Shown: positions 23,268 through 31,864, numbered from the stretch's first letter. The stretch is 33,957 nt of DNA from Clostridia bacterium (GCA_021201905.1 JAJQEA010000101.1:1-33957); one strand, 5' to 3'. Translations and numbers: made by a program. The notes: generated by a model from the sequence alone, not told the origin.

Positions 23268-24668
23268 ATGGCCAAAAAGAAAAACAAGAAAGTCATACGT
23301 TACCACAGGCCTCTCAACATCAATGTGGGAATGATTATCTTCTTTATCATTTTCATCTACCTGGTATTCAGCGTATACACGTATCTGAAGCGGGAGAAGA
23401 TCCAGTTTTATGAGGTGGTGGACGGCGGAATCGTCAATAACCGAATCTACAACGGACTGATTCTCCGCGAGGAGCAGGTGCGCACAGCAGACCGCTCCGG
23501 CTATATCAACTATTATCTGCGTGAGGGAAAACGTGCTTCCGTGGGAAGCCGCATTTTTTCCCTGGACGAGACAGGGAACCTGGAGACACTGTTAAAAGAG
23601 AACGCCGAGGAGGGCAATTCCCTTTCCGATGACAGCCTGTCCGACCTGAAAAAGCAGCTTACATCCTTTGTGCTGTCCTTCCGGAACCAGGATTTCGGGA
23701 CCATCTACGATGCCAGGATTTCCCTGGATGCCTCGGTGATGGAGTATTCCAGCTTCAGCACCCTGGACCAGCTGGACAAGCTGGCGGAACAGTCCGGGGC
23801 TGTCTTTGAACAGGTCCGGTCCGATGTGTCCGGAGTGGTGTCTTACGGAATTGACTCCTATGAATCCATGACAGCCTCAGACGTGGAAGCTGCTTCTTTT
23901 GACCGGAGCACCTACGTCAAGACAGTACATAAATCCGGGGATTTGATTGACAGCGGCTCCCCGGCCTATAAAATTGTTACCTCGGAAAAATGGTCCATTG
24001 TATTTCCTCTGAGCGAAGAGGACGCGGCTCTTTATAATGACAAGACCGTTCTTCGTGTGGTGTTCCGCGACTATTCCCTCAGCACGCCGGCCGCCTATTC
24101 CACCTTTACGGGCAAGGATGGGGCCGCCTATGGAAAACTGGATTTTTCAAAATATATGGAACAGTTTATCTCGGACCGATTCGTGGATTTCGAGATAAAA
24201 GTGGATAAGGCTGACGGCCTTAAAATTCCCATCAGCGCAGTGACGGACAAGAATTTTTACCTCATACCCCTGGAATACATGACCCAGGGCGGCGATTCCT
24301 CGGAGGACGGTTTTTATAAGGAAGTTTATACGGAAAACGGCACATCCATTGTCTTCGTGCCCACTACGGTTTACTATTCAGACGAAGAATTTTACTATGT
24401 GGACATGGGCGAGGAGAACGGCTTCAAGGCAGGGGATTATGTGGTCAGGCCCGAATCCTCAGACCGTTACCAGATTGGGAGGACTGCTTCCCTGAAGGGT
24501 GTTTACAATATCAATAAAGGCTATACTATTTTCAAACAAATTGATATACTGGATTCCAACAGTGAATATTATACGGTGCGCAGAAACATGAAATACGGCT
24601 TGTCCGTGTACGATCACATCGTGCTGGATGCCTCCATGGTGGAGGAAGGACAGCTGCTGTACCAATAA
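23268..24668 (+). CDS. HlyD-like membrane-anchored protein
   Basis: A 466-residue protein with a basic N-terminus (MAKKKNKKVIRYHRP), one TM at about residues 22-45 (VGMIIFFIIFIYLVFSVYTYL) and a long extracellular region with barrel-sandwich features resembling HlyD/RND adaptor proteins (GLILREEQV, RSGYINYYLREGKRASVGS, KTVHKSGDLIDSGSPAYKIV, LKIPISAV). No partner permease or ABC transporter is adjacent; the next genes are yggS and sepF. This makes an export role doubtful, and a structural role at the septum or in sporulation is an alternative. ATG 23268 follows AAAAGGAGGCCGGATTT. The gene is 14 bases ahead of yggS and co-transcribed with it. Confidence 0.75.
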   Translation: MAKKKNKKVIRYHRPLNINVGMIIFFIIFIYLVFSVYTYLKREKIQFYEVVDGGIVNNRIYNGLILREEQVRTADRSGYINYYLREGKRASVGSRIFSLDETGNLETLLKENAEEGNSLSDDSLSDLKKQLTSFVLSFRNQDFGTIYDARISLDASVMEYSSFSTLDQLDKLAEQSGAVFEQVRSDVSGVVSYGIDSYESMTASDVEAASFDRSTYVKTVHKSGDLIDSGSPAYKIVTSEKWSIVFPLSEEDAALYNDKTVLRVVFRDYSLSTPAAYSTFTGKDGAAYGKLDFSKYMEQFISDRFVDFEIKVDKADGLKIPISAVTDKNFYLIPLEYMTQGGDSSEDGFYKEVYTENGTSIVFVPTTVYYSDEEFYYVDMGEENGFKAGDYVVRPESSDRYQIGRTASLKGVYNINKGYTIFKQIDILDSNSEYYTVRRNMKYGLSVYDHIVLDASMVEEGQLLYQ

Positions 24669-24682
24669 GGGAGGAAAACAAT

Positions 24683-25363
24683 ATGATAAAAAATCAGCTG
24701 GAAGAAGTAAGAAAACATATTGAAGATGCCTGCCGCAGGGCGGGAAGAAATCCTGAGGAAGTGACTCTCATCGCAGTCAGCAAGACGAAACCCATTCCCA
24801 TGCTTATGGAGGCTTACGACGCAGGAGCCAGGGATTTTGGTGAGAACAAGGTACAGGAAATCCTGAACAAGAAACCGGAGCTTCCAAAAGATATCCGCTG
24901 GCACATGATTGGTCATCTGCAGCGCAACAAGGTCCACCAGGTCATTGACAAGGCCGTGCTGATTCACTCCGTGGACTCCCTGCGCCTGGCGCAGCAGATT
25001 GAGGCGGACGCGGCAAAGCTGGGGCTGGATGTGGACATTCTTTTGGAGGTCAATGTGGCCCGGGAGGAGAGCAAATACGGATTTCTCATGGAGGAAGTGG
25101 AGGATGCCATCATGCAGATTAAGGATTTCTCCCATGTGCACATTAAGGGGCTTATGACAATTGCGCCTTTTGTAGATAATCCAGAAGAAAATCGCGGAAT
25201 TTTTAAAAAATTATTTGAATTTGCTGTTGACATAGGTAGCAAAAACATTGATAATGTTACTATGGGTGTGCTCTCAATGGGAATGACCGGGGATTACGAG
25301 GTTGCCATTGAAGAAGGAGCTACCATGGTCAGGGTCGGTACTGGTATTTTCGGTGCACGATAA
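24683..25363 (+). CDS. YggS/YlmE-type PLP homeostasis protein
   Basis: A 226-residue member of the alanine-racemase N-terminal fold family (YggS/PLPBP), which binds pyridoxal phosphate and balances the PLP pool without known catalysis. K34 in AVSKTKP is the PLP lysine; FGENKVQE, WHMIGHLQRNKV, SVDSLRLA, MGMTGDYEVAIEEGATMVRVGTG (in pieces) are the family's other signatures. ATG 24683 follows AGGGAGGAAAACAAT. It lies directly before sepF, as ylmE does in the ylm/sepF clusters of many Gram-positives. Confidence 0.95.
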   Translation: MIKNQLEEVRKHIEDACRRAGRNPEEVTLIAVSKTKPIPMLMEAYDAGARDFGENKVQEILNKKPELPKDIRWHMIGHLQRNKVHQVIDKAVLIHSVDSLRLAQQIEADAAKLGLDVDILLEVNVAREESKYGFLMEEVEDAIMQIKDFSHVHIKGLMTIAPFVDNPEENRGIFKKLFEFAVDIGSKNIDNVTMGVLSMGMTGDYEVAIEEGATMVRVGTGIFGAR

Positions 25364-25410
25364 GGTGTTTCCCCCGGTAAGCACTTCATATAGAGATTGG
25401 AGAGTGTAAG

Positions 25411-25920
25411 ATGAGTCTGTTAGGTAAGTTAATGGATACCATGAGATTAAATCCTGATGAGGAAGAGGATGATTACTACCTGGACGATGACTTTGAAGAG
25501 GAGGCCCCGCGCAAGGGACTGTTCTCAAAGAAGAATACGGAATATGATGATGAAGAGGAGCAGGACAAGCCCCGATTTTTAGGAAGATCCAATCCCAAAG
25601 TAGTACCTATGAGACGCAGCATGGAAGTGACAATGAGCAAACCCACATCCATGGAGGATTCCAGAGACATCTGTGATTACCTTCTAGCTGGCAAGGCAGT
25701 GGTACTGAATATGGAGGGTATACATACAGAAGTGGCGCAGAGAATCATAGATTTTACCTCAGGAGCCACCTATTCCATGAACGGCAATCTGCAGAAGATA
25801 TCTAATTATATCTTCATCGCGACACCTGATTCCGTGGAACTGTCTGGAGATTTCCAGGACATTCTGGCCGCAGGCGGCGCCATGGGCATGGACGTTTCAG
25901 GACTCAATATCCATTTGTAA
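25411..25920 (+). CDS. sepF: Cell division protein SepF
   Basis: A 169-residue SepF, which bundles FtsZ filaments and tethers them to the membrane. It has a short amphipathic N-terminal helix (MSLLGKLMDTMRL) for membrane binding, an acidic low-complexity linker (about residues 15-55, rich in D/E with DEEEDDYYLDDDFEEE in it), and the folded core (DICDYLLAGKAVVLNMEG, AQRIIDFTSGATYSMNG, NYIFIATPDSVELSG). Start ATG 25411 follows TTGGAGAGTGTAAG. It is 47 bases after yggS, in the same operon. Confidence 0.96.
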   Translation: MSLLGKLMDTMRLNPDEEEDDYYLDDDFEEEAPRKGLFSKKNTEYDDEEEQDKPRFLGRSNPKVVPMRRSMEVTMSKPTSMEDSRDICDYLLAGKAVVLNMEGIHTEVAQRIIDFTSGATYSMNGNLQKISNYIFIATPDSVELSGDFQDILAAGGAMGMDVSGLNIHL

Positions 25921-25938
25921 TCGACAAGGAAAAGGAAG

Positions 25939-25984
25939 CCCCTGTACAGGGGACAAGTATGCGGCAGACCTGGTGTGTCTGCCG
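25939..25984 (+). terminator. Two stem-loops between sepF and aroB (possible weak terminator)
   Basis: A 14-base palindrome CCCCTGTACAGGGG (25939-25952) is followed by a perfect 8-bp stem CGGCAGAC (25962-25969) and GTCTGCCG (25977-25984) with a 7-base loop. ATTTGTTGT follows; the T-tract is interrupted, so termination may be partial. They mark the end of the yggS-sepF unit. Confidence 0.45.
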
Positions 25985-26015
25985 ATTTGTTGTATAAAAT
26001 CAGGAGGACACTGGC

Positions 26016-27110
26016 ATGGCTGACAGGATAAATGTATGCAGGGATGGGAAGGCTATCTACGATATTGTACTGGCCCAATCCTTTGAAGGTTTAAAGGAGG
26101 CAGTATCCTGCCTTCCTGTTGAGGAATACAAAATTTGCATTGTGACGGATTCCAATGTGGCGCCCCTTTATCTGGAGGAAGTGCGCGCCATTCTCTCCAG
26201 ATGCTGCAAGGCTGTTTCGGTCTTTACCTTCCCGGCAGGGGAGGAGAACAAACATCTGGATACGGTGCGGAACCTGTATGAGCACCTGATTCTGGAGCAT
26301 TTTGACAGAAAGGACATGCTGGCTGCCCTGGGTGGCGGTGTGGTAGGTGATTTATGCGGTTTTGCAGCCGCCACTTACCTCAGGGGAATTGACTTTATTC
26401 AGATTCCAACCACCCTCCTTTCGCAGGTGGATTCCAGCATCGGCGGCAAAACCGGCGTGGACTTTGATGCCTATAAAAACATGGTGGGCGCTTTCCATAT
26501 GCCCAGGCTGGTTTACGCGAACCTTAGCACCCTTTTGACCCTTCCTGAGGAACAATTCTCCTCCGGCATGGGCGAGGTGGTGAAGCACGGCCTGATCAAA
26601 AACAGGGAGTATTACCAGTGGCTGAAGGATAACCGTGAGGGCATTGTTTCCAGGGATCTGGATCTGTGCCAGGCCATGGTTTACGAGAGCTGCATGATTA
26701 AAAAGCGTGTGGTGGAGCAGGACCCCACGGAGCAGGGTGAGAGAGCGCTTCTGAATTTCGGCCATACACTGGGCCATGCGGTTGAAAAGCTGGAGAATTT
26801 CACCATGCACCACGGCCACTGCGTGGGACTGGGCTGCATAGGGGCTGCCAATATATCCCAGCTCAGAGGCATGCTTACCCGGGAGGAGGCGGAGGACATC
26901 CGGAATACCTTCCTCTCCTTTGGGATTCCGGGCACAGCGCCGGATCTCGCGTGGGAGCAGGTCCTTAAAACCACCCAGAGCGATAAGAAGGTTGACGCCG
27001 GCGTCATCCGTTTTGTCCTGCTGAAAGCCATCGGGGAGGCGTATGTGGACAAGACCGTTACGGCGGATGAGATGAAGGCCGGTTTTGACATGATAGGAGG
27101 ACAGGCGTAA
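26016..27110 (+). CDS. aroB: 3-dehydroquinate synthase
   Basis: A 364-residue AroB, second step of the shikimate pathway: DAHP to 3-dehydroquinate, using NAD and a divalent metal. Signatures are GGGVVGDLCGFAAATYLRG (NAD/active site), IPTTLLSQVDSSIGGKTGVD, and metal ligands in GMGEVVKHG (Glu), NFGHTLGHA (His) and MHHGHCVGLG (His). ATG 26016 follows CAGGAGGACACTGGC. lspA starts in the last base of its stop (TAATG), so the two are translationally coupled. No other aro gene is in the window. Confidence 0.97.
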   Translation: MADRINVCRDGKAIYDIVLAQSFEGLKEAVSCLPVEEYKICIVTDSNVAPLYLEEVRAILSRCCKAVSVFTFPAGEENKHLDTVRNLYEHLILEHFDRKDMLAALGGGVVGDLCGFAAATYLRGIDFIQIPTTLLSQVDSSIGGKTGVDFDAYKNMVGAFHMPRLVYANLSTLLTLPEEQFSSGMGEVVKHGLIKNREYYQWLKDNREGIVSRDLDLCQAMVYESCMIKKRVVEQDPTEQGERALLNFGHTLGHAVEKLENFTMHHGHCVGLGCIGAANISQLRGMLTREEAEDIRNTFLSFGIPGTAPDLAWEQVLKTTQSDKKVDAGVIRFVLLKAIGEAYVDKTVTADEMKAGFDMIGGQA

Positions 27111-27619
27111 TGACAAAACAAAAGCAATCCCTGATTGTCAGCTTCCTCATCGGCTTCGCCATCCTGGTGGGCCTGGACCAGTGGACAAAGGGGCTGGTGG
27201 TGCAATCCTTAAAAGGCCAGAAACCTTTTGTCATCTGGAACGGGGTGTTTGAATTCTATTATTCGGAAAACAGGGGCGCCGCCTTTGGGATGATGCAGGA
27301 AAAACAGCTTTTCTTCTTTCTCATCGCGGTCCTTGTGCTGGGAGCCGTGGCTTACCTCATATACAGGATGCCCTCAGACGGCAAGTACCGTCCCCTGGCC
27401 GTCTGCCTGATGATGATAAGCGCAGGCGCCGTGGGAAATATGATAGACCGGGTCAGCCAGGGATATGTGGTGGATTTCCTGTATTTTAAACTGATTAATT
27501 TTCCTATCTTTAATGTGGCCGACTGCTATGTTACTATCGGCGCTGCCTGCCTTGTGCTTTTAATCATGTTTTATTACAAGGACGAGGACATGGCATGCTT
27601 CTCATTGAAAAAGCATTAG
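27110..27619 (+). CDS. lspA: Lipoprotein signal peptidase (signal peptidase II)
   Basis: A 169-residue LspA, a four-helix membrane aspartyl protease that cleaves prolipoproteins before the lipidated Cys. Catalytic residues are D113 in GNMIDRVSQGYVVDF and D138 in FNVADCYVTIG; N-terminal DQWTKGLV and the ENRGAAFGM loop are also typical. The ATG overlaps the aroB stop. It is followed 31 bases later by an RluD-type gene, the very common lspA-rluD pairing in Firmicutes. Confidence 0.97.
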   Translation: MTKQKQSLIVSFLIGFAILVGLDQWTKGLVVQSLKGQKPFVIWNGVFEFYYSENRGAAFGMMQEKQLFFFLIAVLVLGAVAYLIYRMPSDGKYRPLAVCLMMISAGAVGNMIDRVSQGYVVDFLYFKLINFPIFNVADCYVTIGAACLVLLIMFYYKDEDMACFSLKKH

Positions 27620-27650
27620 AACAAACCATCAGACAGGAGGACATACCCCT

Positions 27651-28562
27651 TTGAAACAGGAATTTTATCCAACGGATATGGAAGACCATGTGCGTATTGA
27701 TAAATACCTTGCCGAAGCCTGCCCTGATTTAAGCCGCTCCTACATCCAGAAGCTCCTTAAATCAGGGCAGGTCCTGGTTAATGGCCAGGGCGTGAAGGCA
27801 AGCTATATCGTGGAGGAAGAGGACAGGATTGAGCTGGAGGTACCGGAGGCCGTGGAGCCGGAAATCGACGCGGAGCCCATGGAGCTGGACATCCTCTATG
27901 AGGACCAGGACGTCATTCTCATCAACAAGCCCAAGGGAATGGTGGTCCACCCGGCTGCAGGACATTACAGCCATACTATGGTAAACGGCCTCATGTACCA
28001 TTGTAAGGGCCAGCTCTCAGGCATCAACGGCGTCATGCGGCCGGGTATCGTCCACCGGATCGACATGGATACCACAGGGGTCATTATAGCGTGTAAGAAT
28101 GATATGGCCCACAGCTCCATCGCAGCCCAGCTAAAGGAACACTCCATTACCCGCAGATACCAGGCCATTGTCCATGGCGTTATTGCCGAGGATGAGGGGA
28201 TAGTGGATGCTCCCATCAGGCGCCATCCGGTGGAGCGCAAAAAAATGAGTATCAATTACCAGAACGGCAAGAATGCCGTAACCCATTACAGGGTTCTGGA
28301 CCGTTTCAGACAATACACCCATGTGGAATGCAGGCTGGAGACAGGCCGCACCCATCAGATCCGTGTCCACATGGCCAGCATCAGTCATCCTCTTTTGGGG
28401 GATGCTGTGTACGGACCTGCCAAATGTCCCATAAGCGGTCTCTGCGGCCAGACCCTGCACGCCGGCGTCCTGGGATTCGTCCACCCCAGAACGGGAGAAT
28501 ATATGGAATTTTCAGCGCCTCTCCCGGAATACTTCCAAAAACTCCTTTGTACCTTAAACTAG
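27651..28562 (+). CDS. RluA/RluD-family 23S rRNA pseudouridine synthase
   Basis: A 303-residue pseudouridine synthase. The N-terminal S4 RNA-binding domain is at about residues 12-60 (VRIDKYLAEACPDLSRSYIQ, LKSGQVLVNG). The catalytic domain has INKPKGMVVHPAAGH and HRIDMDTTGVI with catalytic D138, then RTHQIRVHMASISHPLLGDAVYG (in pieces). It resembles RluD/YlyB, which modifies helix 69 or nearby sites; exact targets cannot be read here. Start TTG 27651 lies 10 bases after AGGAGG (27635-27640); no better ATG is near. Confidence 0.92.
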   Translation: MKQEFYPTDMEDHVRIDKYLAEACPDLSRSYIQKLLKSGQVLVNGQGVKASYIVEEEDRIELEVPEAVEPEIDAEPMELDILYEDQDVILINKPKGMVVHPAAGHYSHTMVNGLMYHCKGQLSGINGVMRPGIVHRIDMDTTGVIIACKNDMAHSSIAAQLKEHSITRRYQAIVHGVIAEDEGIVDAPIRRHPVERKKMSINYQNGKNAVTHYRVLDRFRQYTHVECRLETGRTHQIRVHMASISHPLLGDAVYGPAKCPISGLCGQTLHAGVLGFVHPRTGEYMEFSAPLPEYFQKLLCTLN

Positions 28563-28606
28563 ACCATGGCAAAAAAGCGCAGTAAAAACATACTTTAATA
28601 GATAAG

Positions 28607-28635
28607 TTGTCACTTTTGTCGCAAAGCTTTATACT
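28607..28635 (+). promoter_or_regulatory. Sigma-A promoter before the cytidylate-kinase-like gene
   Basis: TTGTCA (28607-28612), 17 bp, TATACT (28630-28635) in a strongly AT-rich 190-base gap. A second -10-like TATAAT follows near 28684 but lacks a -35. The leader before the ATG at 28754 would be about 110 bases and is T/A-rich with no obvious structure. Confidence 0.65.
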
Positions 28636-28753
28636 ATTTTTTACTTTTTTGTACATTTCTATATACTTTTCTGAATTTTTGAGTTATAATACTTAACAGA
28701 TAAAATATGACTTATGACCTACAGGACAGACAGTGCAGAAAGGGGAATGTAGA

Positions 28754-29392
28754 ATGACAAATAATCTTATTATCACCATCGGCAGGCAGTGTGGCAGCGG
28801 CGGCAAGATGATTGGCGAATTACTGGCAGAAAAGATGGGCGTTAAGTGCTACGACAAGGAATTGTTATCCATGGCTACAAAACACAGCGGACTTTGCGAG
28901 GAGCTGTTTGAAAAACACGACGAACGGCCCACCAGCAGTTTCCTCTACTCACTGGTTATGGATTCCTACTCCATGGGCTATACGGCATCGGGATATTCCG
29001 ATATGCCTATTAACCATAAGATATTCCTGGCACAGTTTGACACCATCAAAAAGCTGGCTGACGAGGCCTCCTGCGTCATGGTAGGACGGTGCGCGGATTA
29101 TGCCCTGGAGGACTACCCCAATGTGGTCAGCGTATTCATCACGGCCAACGACGACGACAAGCTGAAACGCCTTCAGGAGCTGTACAAAGTGGACACATCC
29201 AAGGCAAAGGACATTATGATCAAGACAGACAAACAGCGCGCCAGCTACTATAATTATTACTCCAACAAGAAGTGGAGCGATCCCCGCAGCTATGACCTGT
29301 GCCTCAACAGCAGCGTCACAGGACCGGAGGGCGCAGTGGATGTCATCCTGAATTTCGCAAAGGTGAAGCAGGAGTGGAGGAAACAGAAGTAG
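28754..29392 (+). CDS. Cytidylate kinase-like family protein
   Basis: A 212-residue P-loop protein with IITIGRQCGSGGKMIGELLA at the N-terminus. The GRQCGSGG motif defines the cytidylate-kinase-like family (AAA_26/PF13189 type), common in clostridia in several copies. It also shows CYDKELL and MVGRCADYAL, the second fitting the family's GRxAD motif. It is not the housekeeping Cmk, whose N-terminus is different; the substrate is unproven. ATG 28754 follows AAAGGGGAATGTAG; the upstream in-frame GTG at 28733 lacks a site. It is a single-gene unit with its own promoter and a strong terminator, convergent with glmS. Confidence 0.85.
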   Translation: MTNNLIITIGRQCGSGGKMIGELLAEKMGVKCYDKELLSMATKHSGLCEELFEKHDERPTSSFLYSLVMDSYSMGYTASGYSDMPINHKIFLAQFDTIKKLADEASCVMVGRCADYALEDYPNVVSVFITANDDDKLKRLQELYKVDTSKAKDIMIKTDKQRASYYNYYSNKKWSDPRSYDLCLNSSVTGPEGAVDVILNFAKVKQEWRKQK

Positions 29393-29439
29393 CCCAGCAA
29401 AATGCGTGGGATGCAGTAAGATAAGCAGCTAAAACAGCA

Positions 29440-29483
29440 GATGCAGCAACGCCGGTAAACGCCGGTATTGCTGCATCTTTTTT
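29440..29483 (+). terminator. Strong terminator between the kinase-like gene and glmS
   Basis: GATGCAGCAA (29440-29449) pairs perfectly with TTGCTGCATC (29468-29477), followed by TTTTTT (29478-29483). The loop contains a direct repeat of CGCCGGT that can form an inner pairing. It ends the + strand transcript; without an A-run on the left it is less apt for the - strand glmS transcript. Confidence 0.85.
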
Positions 29484-29535
29484 GATGTCAGTGTAAATCT
29501 TTACCCAAATCAATCATATCCTCAGCCATGGGCTG

Positions 29536-31359
29536 TCACTCCACCGTAACGGATTTGGCCAGGTTCCGGGGCTGGTCCACATCCAGATGCTTGCCGATAG
29601 AAGCATAGTAGGCAATCAGCTGCAGGGCCACTGCAATGGGGAACACGGTAAAGCGGTCCTCCAGATCCGGAATCCGAAGCTCCACGTCCGCCACTCCGTC
29701 CTCCACCACAGACTGTTTCTTTGCCAGCAGGATAACGTAAGCGCCTCTGGCCTTTACCTCCCGGATATTGGATATGGTCTTGGCAAAGACATGGTCCTGG
29801 GTGGCTATGGCGATAACAGGCACATTGTCATAAATCAGGGCAATGGTTCCGTGCTTTAATTCACCGGCGGCATACGCCTCTGCGTGGATGTAGGAGATTT
29901 CCTTAAGCTTCAGGGCTCCCTCCAGGGAAAAGGCGTAATCCAGGCCCCTTCCGATAAAAAAGGTGTCCCTCTCACGAATCAGGTGGCGCACAAAGGACTG
30001 GATAAATTCAGACTGTTCAATCATGGTTTCCATGGCAGGAATGACGTCCATCAGGTCCTTCATAAATTCCCTGGCCTCATCACGGCTGAACGCTCCCCGG
30101 ACCAAAGCCATACGGCAGCCAATCATGTAGAGGGCAGCCAGCTGGACGGAATATGCCTTTGTACTGGCAACCGCAATCTCCGGACCCGCATGGGTATAAA
30201 ATACATAATCGCTTTCCCTGGCAATGGTGGAGCCCTTTACATTGACAATGGAAAGAGTGGGAGAGCCAAGGCTTTTAGCCAGATTCATGGCAGCCAGCGT
30301 GTCAATGGTCTCCCCGGACTGAGAGATGACCATGACCAGGGTTTTGGAATCAATCAGCGGATCCTCATACCGGAATTCAGATGCAATGGACACGGTGACA
30401 GGTATCCGGAGCATTGGCTCCATCAGCGCTTTTGCCACCATTCCCGCATGCATGGCTGTACCGCAGGCAATGATGCGCACCTGGGAACACTCCCCGAATA
30501 TGGAGTCCGGGATGCCGTCATCCCTGAAATCCGGCAGGCGGTCCACCATTCTCGGAAGAATGGTATTCTTAAGGGCATCCGGCTGCTCATGGATTTCCTT
30601 AAGCATGAAATGAGGGTATCCGTTCTTCATGGCCGCGTCCATGTTCCAGCTGACCTCCAGTGCTTCCGGCTCCACACGGTTAAAATCCTCATATACACGG
30701 ACTTTGTATGGGGTCAGGCGCACGATGCAGCCTTCCGGTACCACGAAATACTCCCTGGTATAGGAAATCAGGGCAGTTAGATCGGAGGCCACAAGCGCTC
30801 CTGAGTGGGTGTAGGAAGCAACCAGGGGGCTCACCTTTCTTACTGCATATATCTCACCGGGACGGTCCGCAAAAAGGATACAGAAACCATAGGAGCCCTC
30901 CAGCCTGCCTGTAAAAGCAGCGATTGCCTTCAGGGGATCCTGGCCCCATTCCCTGTACGCAGAATCCAGCACAGCCGCGGCCACCTCACTGTCGGTCTGG
31001 GAGGCAAGACAGCCCTCCAGTCCGTATTCCTCTGTAAGCTGGCGGTAATTTTCGATGATTCCGTTGTGAATCAGGGTTACCTGACCGAAGCTGTGGGGAT
31101 GGGCATTGGCGTCTGTCACACCTCCGTGGGTGGCCCAGCGGGTATGGCCGATTCCGCAGTGGGATATGTCGCCGGCTGATTTTACACCTTCTCTCAGGGC
31201 GGCCACCTTTCCCACCTTTTTAATGGTCCTGACCAGGGAATCCTGGTTGAAGTAAGCAATTCCGGCACTGTCATATCCTCTGTATTCCAGTCCCGCAAGT
31301 CCCTTTAACAATACGTCCTTGGCCTCTAAAGGGCCTGTATATCCAATTATTCCACACAT
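29536..31359 (-). CDS. glmS: Glutamine-fructose-6-phosphate aminotransferase (isomerizing)
   Basis: A 607-residue GlmS that makes glucosamine-6-phosphate from fructose-6-phosphate and glutamine, the entry to peptidoglycan amino sugars. The N-terminal glutaminase has the nucleophile Cys2 (MCGIIGYTG), EYRGYDSAG and GHTRWATHG. Two SIS isomerase domains follow (ISQSGETIDTLAAMN, EIAVASTKAYSVQL), and the C-terminus DQPRNLAKSVTVE is the standard active-site tail. It is the only gene on the - strand. Its mRNA carries a glmS ribozyme (31556-31716), so GlcN6P should trigger cleavage and loss of the message. The ribosome site is GAAAGGCAG, about 8 bases before the ATG. Confidence 0.98.
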   Translation of the reverse strand: MCGIIGYTGPLEAKDVLLKGLAGLEYRGYDSAGIAYFNQDSLVRTIKKVGKVAALREGVKSAGDISHCGIGHTRWATHGGVTDANAHPHSFGQVTLIHNGIIENYRQLTEEYGLEGCLASQTDSEVAAAVLDSAYREWGQDPLKAIAAFTGRLEGSYGFCILFADRPGEIYAVRKVSPLVASYTHSGALVASDLTALISYTREYFVVPEGCIVRLTPYKVRVYEDFNRVEPEALEVSWNMDAAMKNGYPHFMLKEIHEQPDALKNTILPRMVDRLPDFRDDGIPDSIFGECSQVRIIACGTAMHAGMVAKALMEPMLRIPVTVSIASEFRYEDPLIDSKTLVMVISQSGETIDTLAAMNLAKSLGSPTLSIVNVKGSTIARESDYVFYTHAGPEIAVASTKAYSVQLAALYMIGCRMALVRGAFSRDEAREFMKDLMDVIPAMETMIEQSEFIQSFVRHLIRERDTFFIGRGLDYAFSLEGALKLKEISYIHAEAYAAGELKHGTIALIYDNVPVIAIATQDHVFAKTISNIREVKARGAYVILLAKKQSVVEDGVADVELRIPDLEDRFTVFPIAVALQLIAYYASIGKHLDVDQPRNLAKSVTVE

Positions 31360-31377
31360 AATTTGTTCTGCCTTTCT

Positions 31378-31433
31378 TTGTTCGCTGCAGTGTCAGCAGC
31401 AGTCATTTTGTTCGCAGCAGTCATTCTGACTGC
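31378..31433 (-). repeat. Short 18-base direct repeats and hairpin in the glmS leader
   Basis: GCAGCAGTCATT occurs at 31396-31407 and 31414-31425 (+ strand coordinates), a period of 18, and TTGTTCGC-GCAG is repeated around it. On the transcribed - strand GCAGTCA-GAA-TGACTGC (31433-31417) forms a 7-bp hairpin. This lies between ribozyme and start codon. It is either a small duplication or a leader structure. Confidence 0.45.
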
Positions 31434-31555
31434 GGCTGCCGTTCCTGAAAAAGACAACAAAAAACCAAGCTGTCTTATGCAGGCAGTTTTCAAGCTTCTT
31501 TCAACATTCTTTTTTAACTATTTTTTGTATGATGTTTCATCCGGTCACACTGGCT

Positions 31556-31716
31556 TTGTTTTGCAGTTACCCGCATATTTTCCAGTATGTAACACGCCCG
31601 GACAGCATGGGAGAGCACCCGCCGAATTTCTCGATTCTCTCTCCACCTCGTTAACCTTTCCACCGGCAGCAGACCTTTCTGCTGTTCACGTCCCCGGTAA
31701 AAGGTGCATGGCGCTT
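31556..31716 (-). ncRNA. glmS ribozyme/riboswitch (GlcN6P-dependent self-cleaving RNA)
   Basis: Read on the - strand, the element begins at AAGCGCC; cleavage is expected between A at 31715 and G at 31714. Then come a P1 arm with CAGCAG/CTGCTG, the core AACGAGGTGGAGAG, ATCGAGAAATTCGGCGG and GGTGCTCTCC (P2: GGAGAG/CTCTCC), and a P4-like stem GTTAC/GTAAC followed by TGCAAAACA. These are the hallmarks of the glmS class (AGCGCC, ACGAGG, ATTCGGCGG). It binds glucosamine-6-phosphate as cofactor; cleavage leaves a 5'-OH RNA that is degraded. Its 3' edge is approximate. It sits about 200 bases before the glmS ATG. Confidence 0.93.
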
Positions 31717-31760
31717 AGCTTTGCTATGAGTCTCTATCCCTCCTGTGACAGATTGTGAAT

Positions 31761-31789
31761 ATTATAGCTCGCTCTATTTTATGCGTCAA
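31761..31789 (-). promoter_or_regulatory. Sigma-A promoter of glmS
   Basis: On the - strand TTGACG (31789-31784), 17-bp spacer, TATAAT (31766-31761). This is near-perfect. Transcription should begin close to 31754, giving a leader of about 395 bases, of which only some 40 precede the ribozyme cleavage site. Confidence 0.87.
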
Positions 31790-31849
31790 CCATAATTTGG
31801 GTGAGCCGTCCTGCCAAAGCCCTGCACAGCCCCTGGTTTACGCGCTATT

Positions 31850-31864
31850 TTAAAGATTCTTTAA
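31850..31864. promoter_or_regulatory. Perfect 15-base palindrome between divergent promoters
   Basis: TTAAAGA-T-TCTTTAA is a perfect inverted repeat with a single central base. It sits about 35 bases upstream of the -10 of the NlpC/P60 gene and 60 bases from the glmS -35. The form suits a dimeric regulator's operator. It may also be chance in an AT-rich patch. Confidence 0.35.

Noticed and set aside
29884-30780. 298-residue + strand reading frame opposite glmS
   Set aside because: It is a shadow of glmS; no ribosome binding site or recognisable domain.
31363-31758. 131-residue + strand reading frame upstream of glmS
   Set aside because: It is the complement of the glmS ribozyme, leader and promoter, with no ribosome site and no protein-like character.
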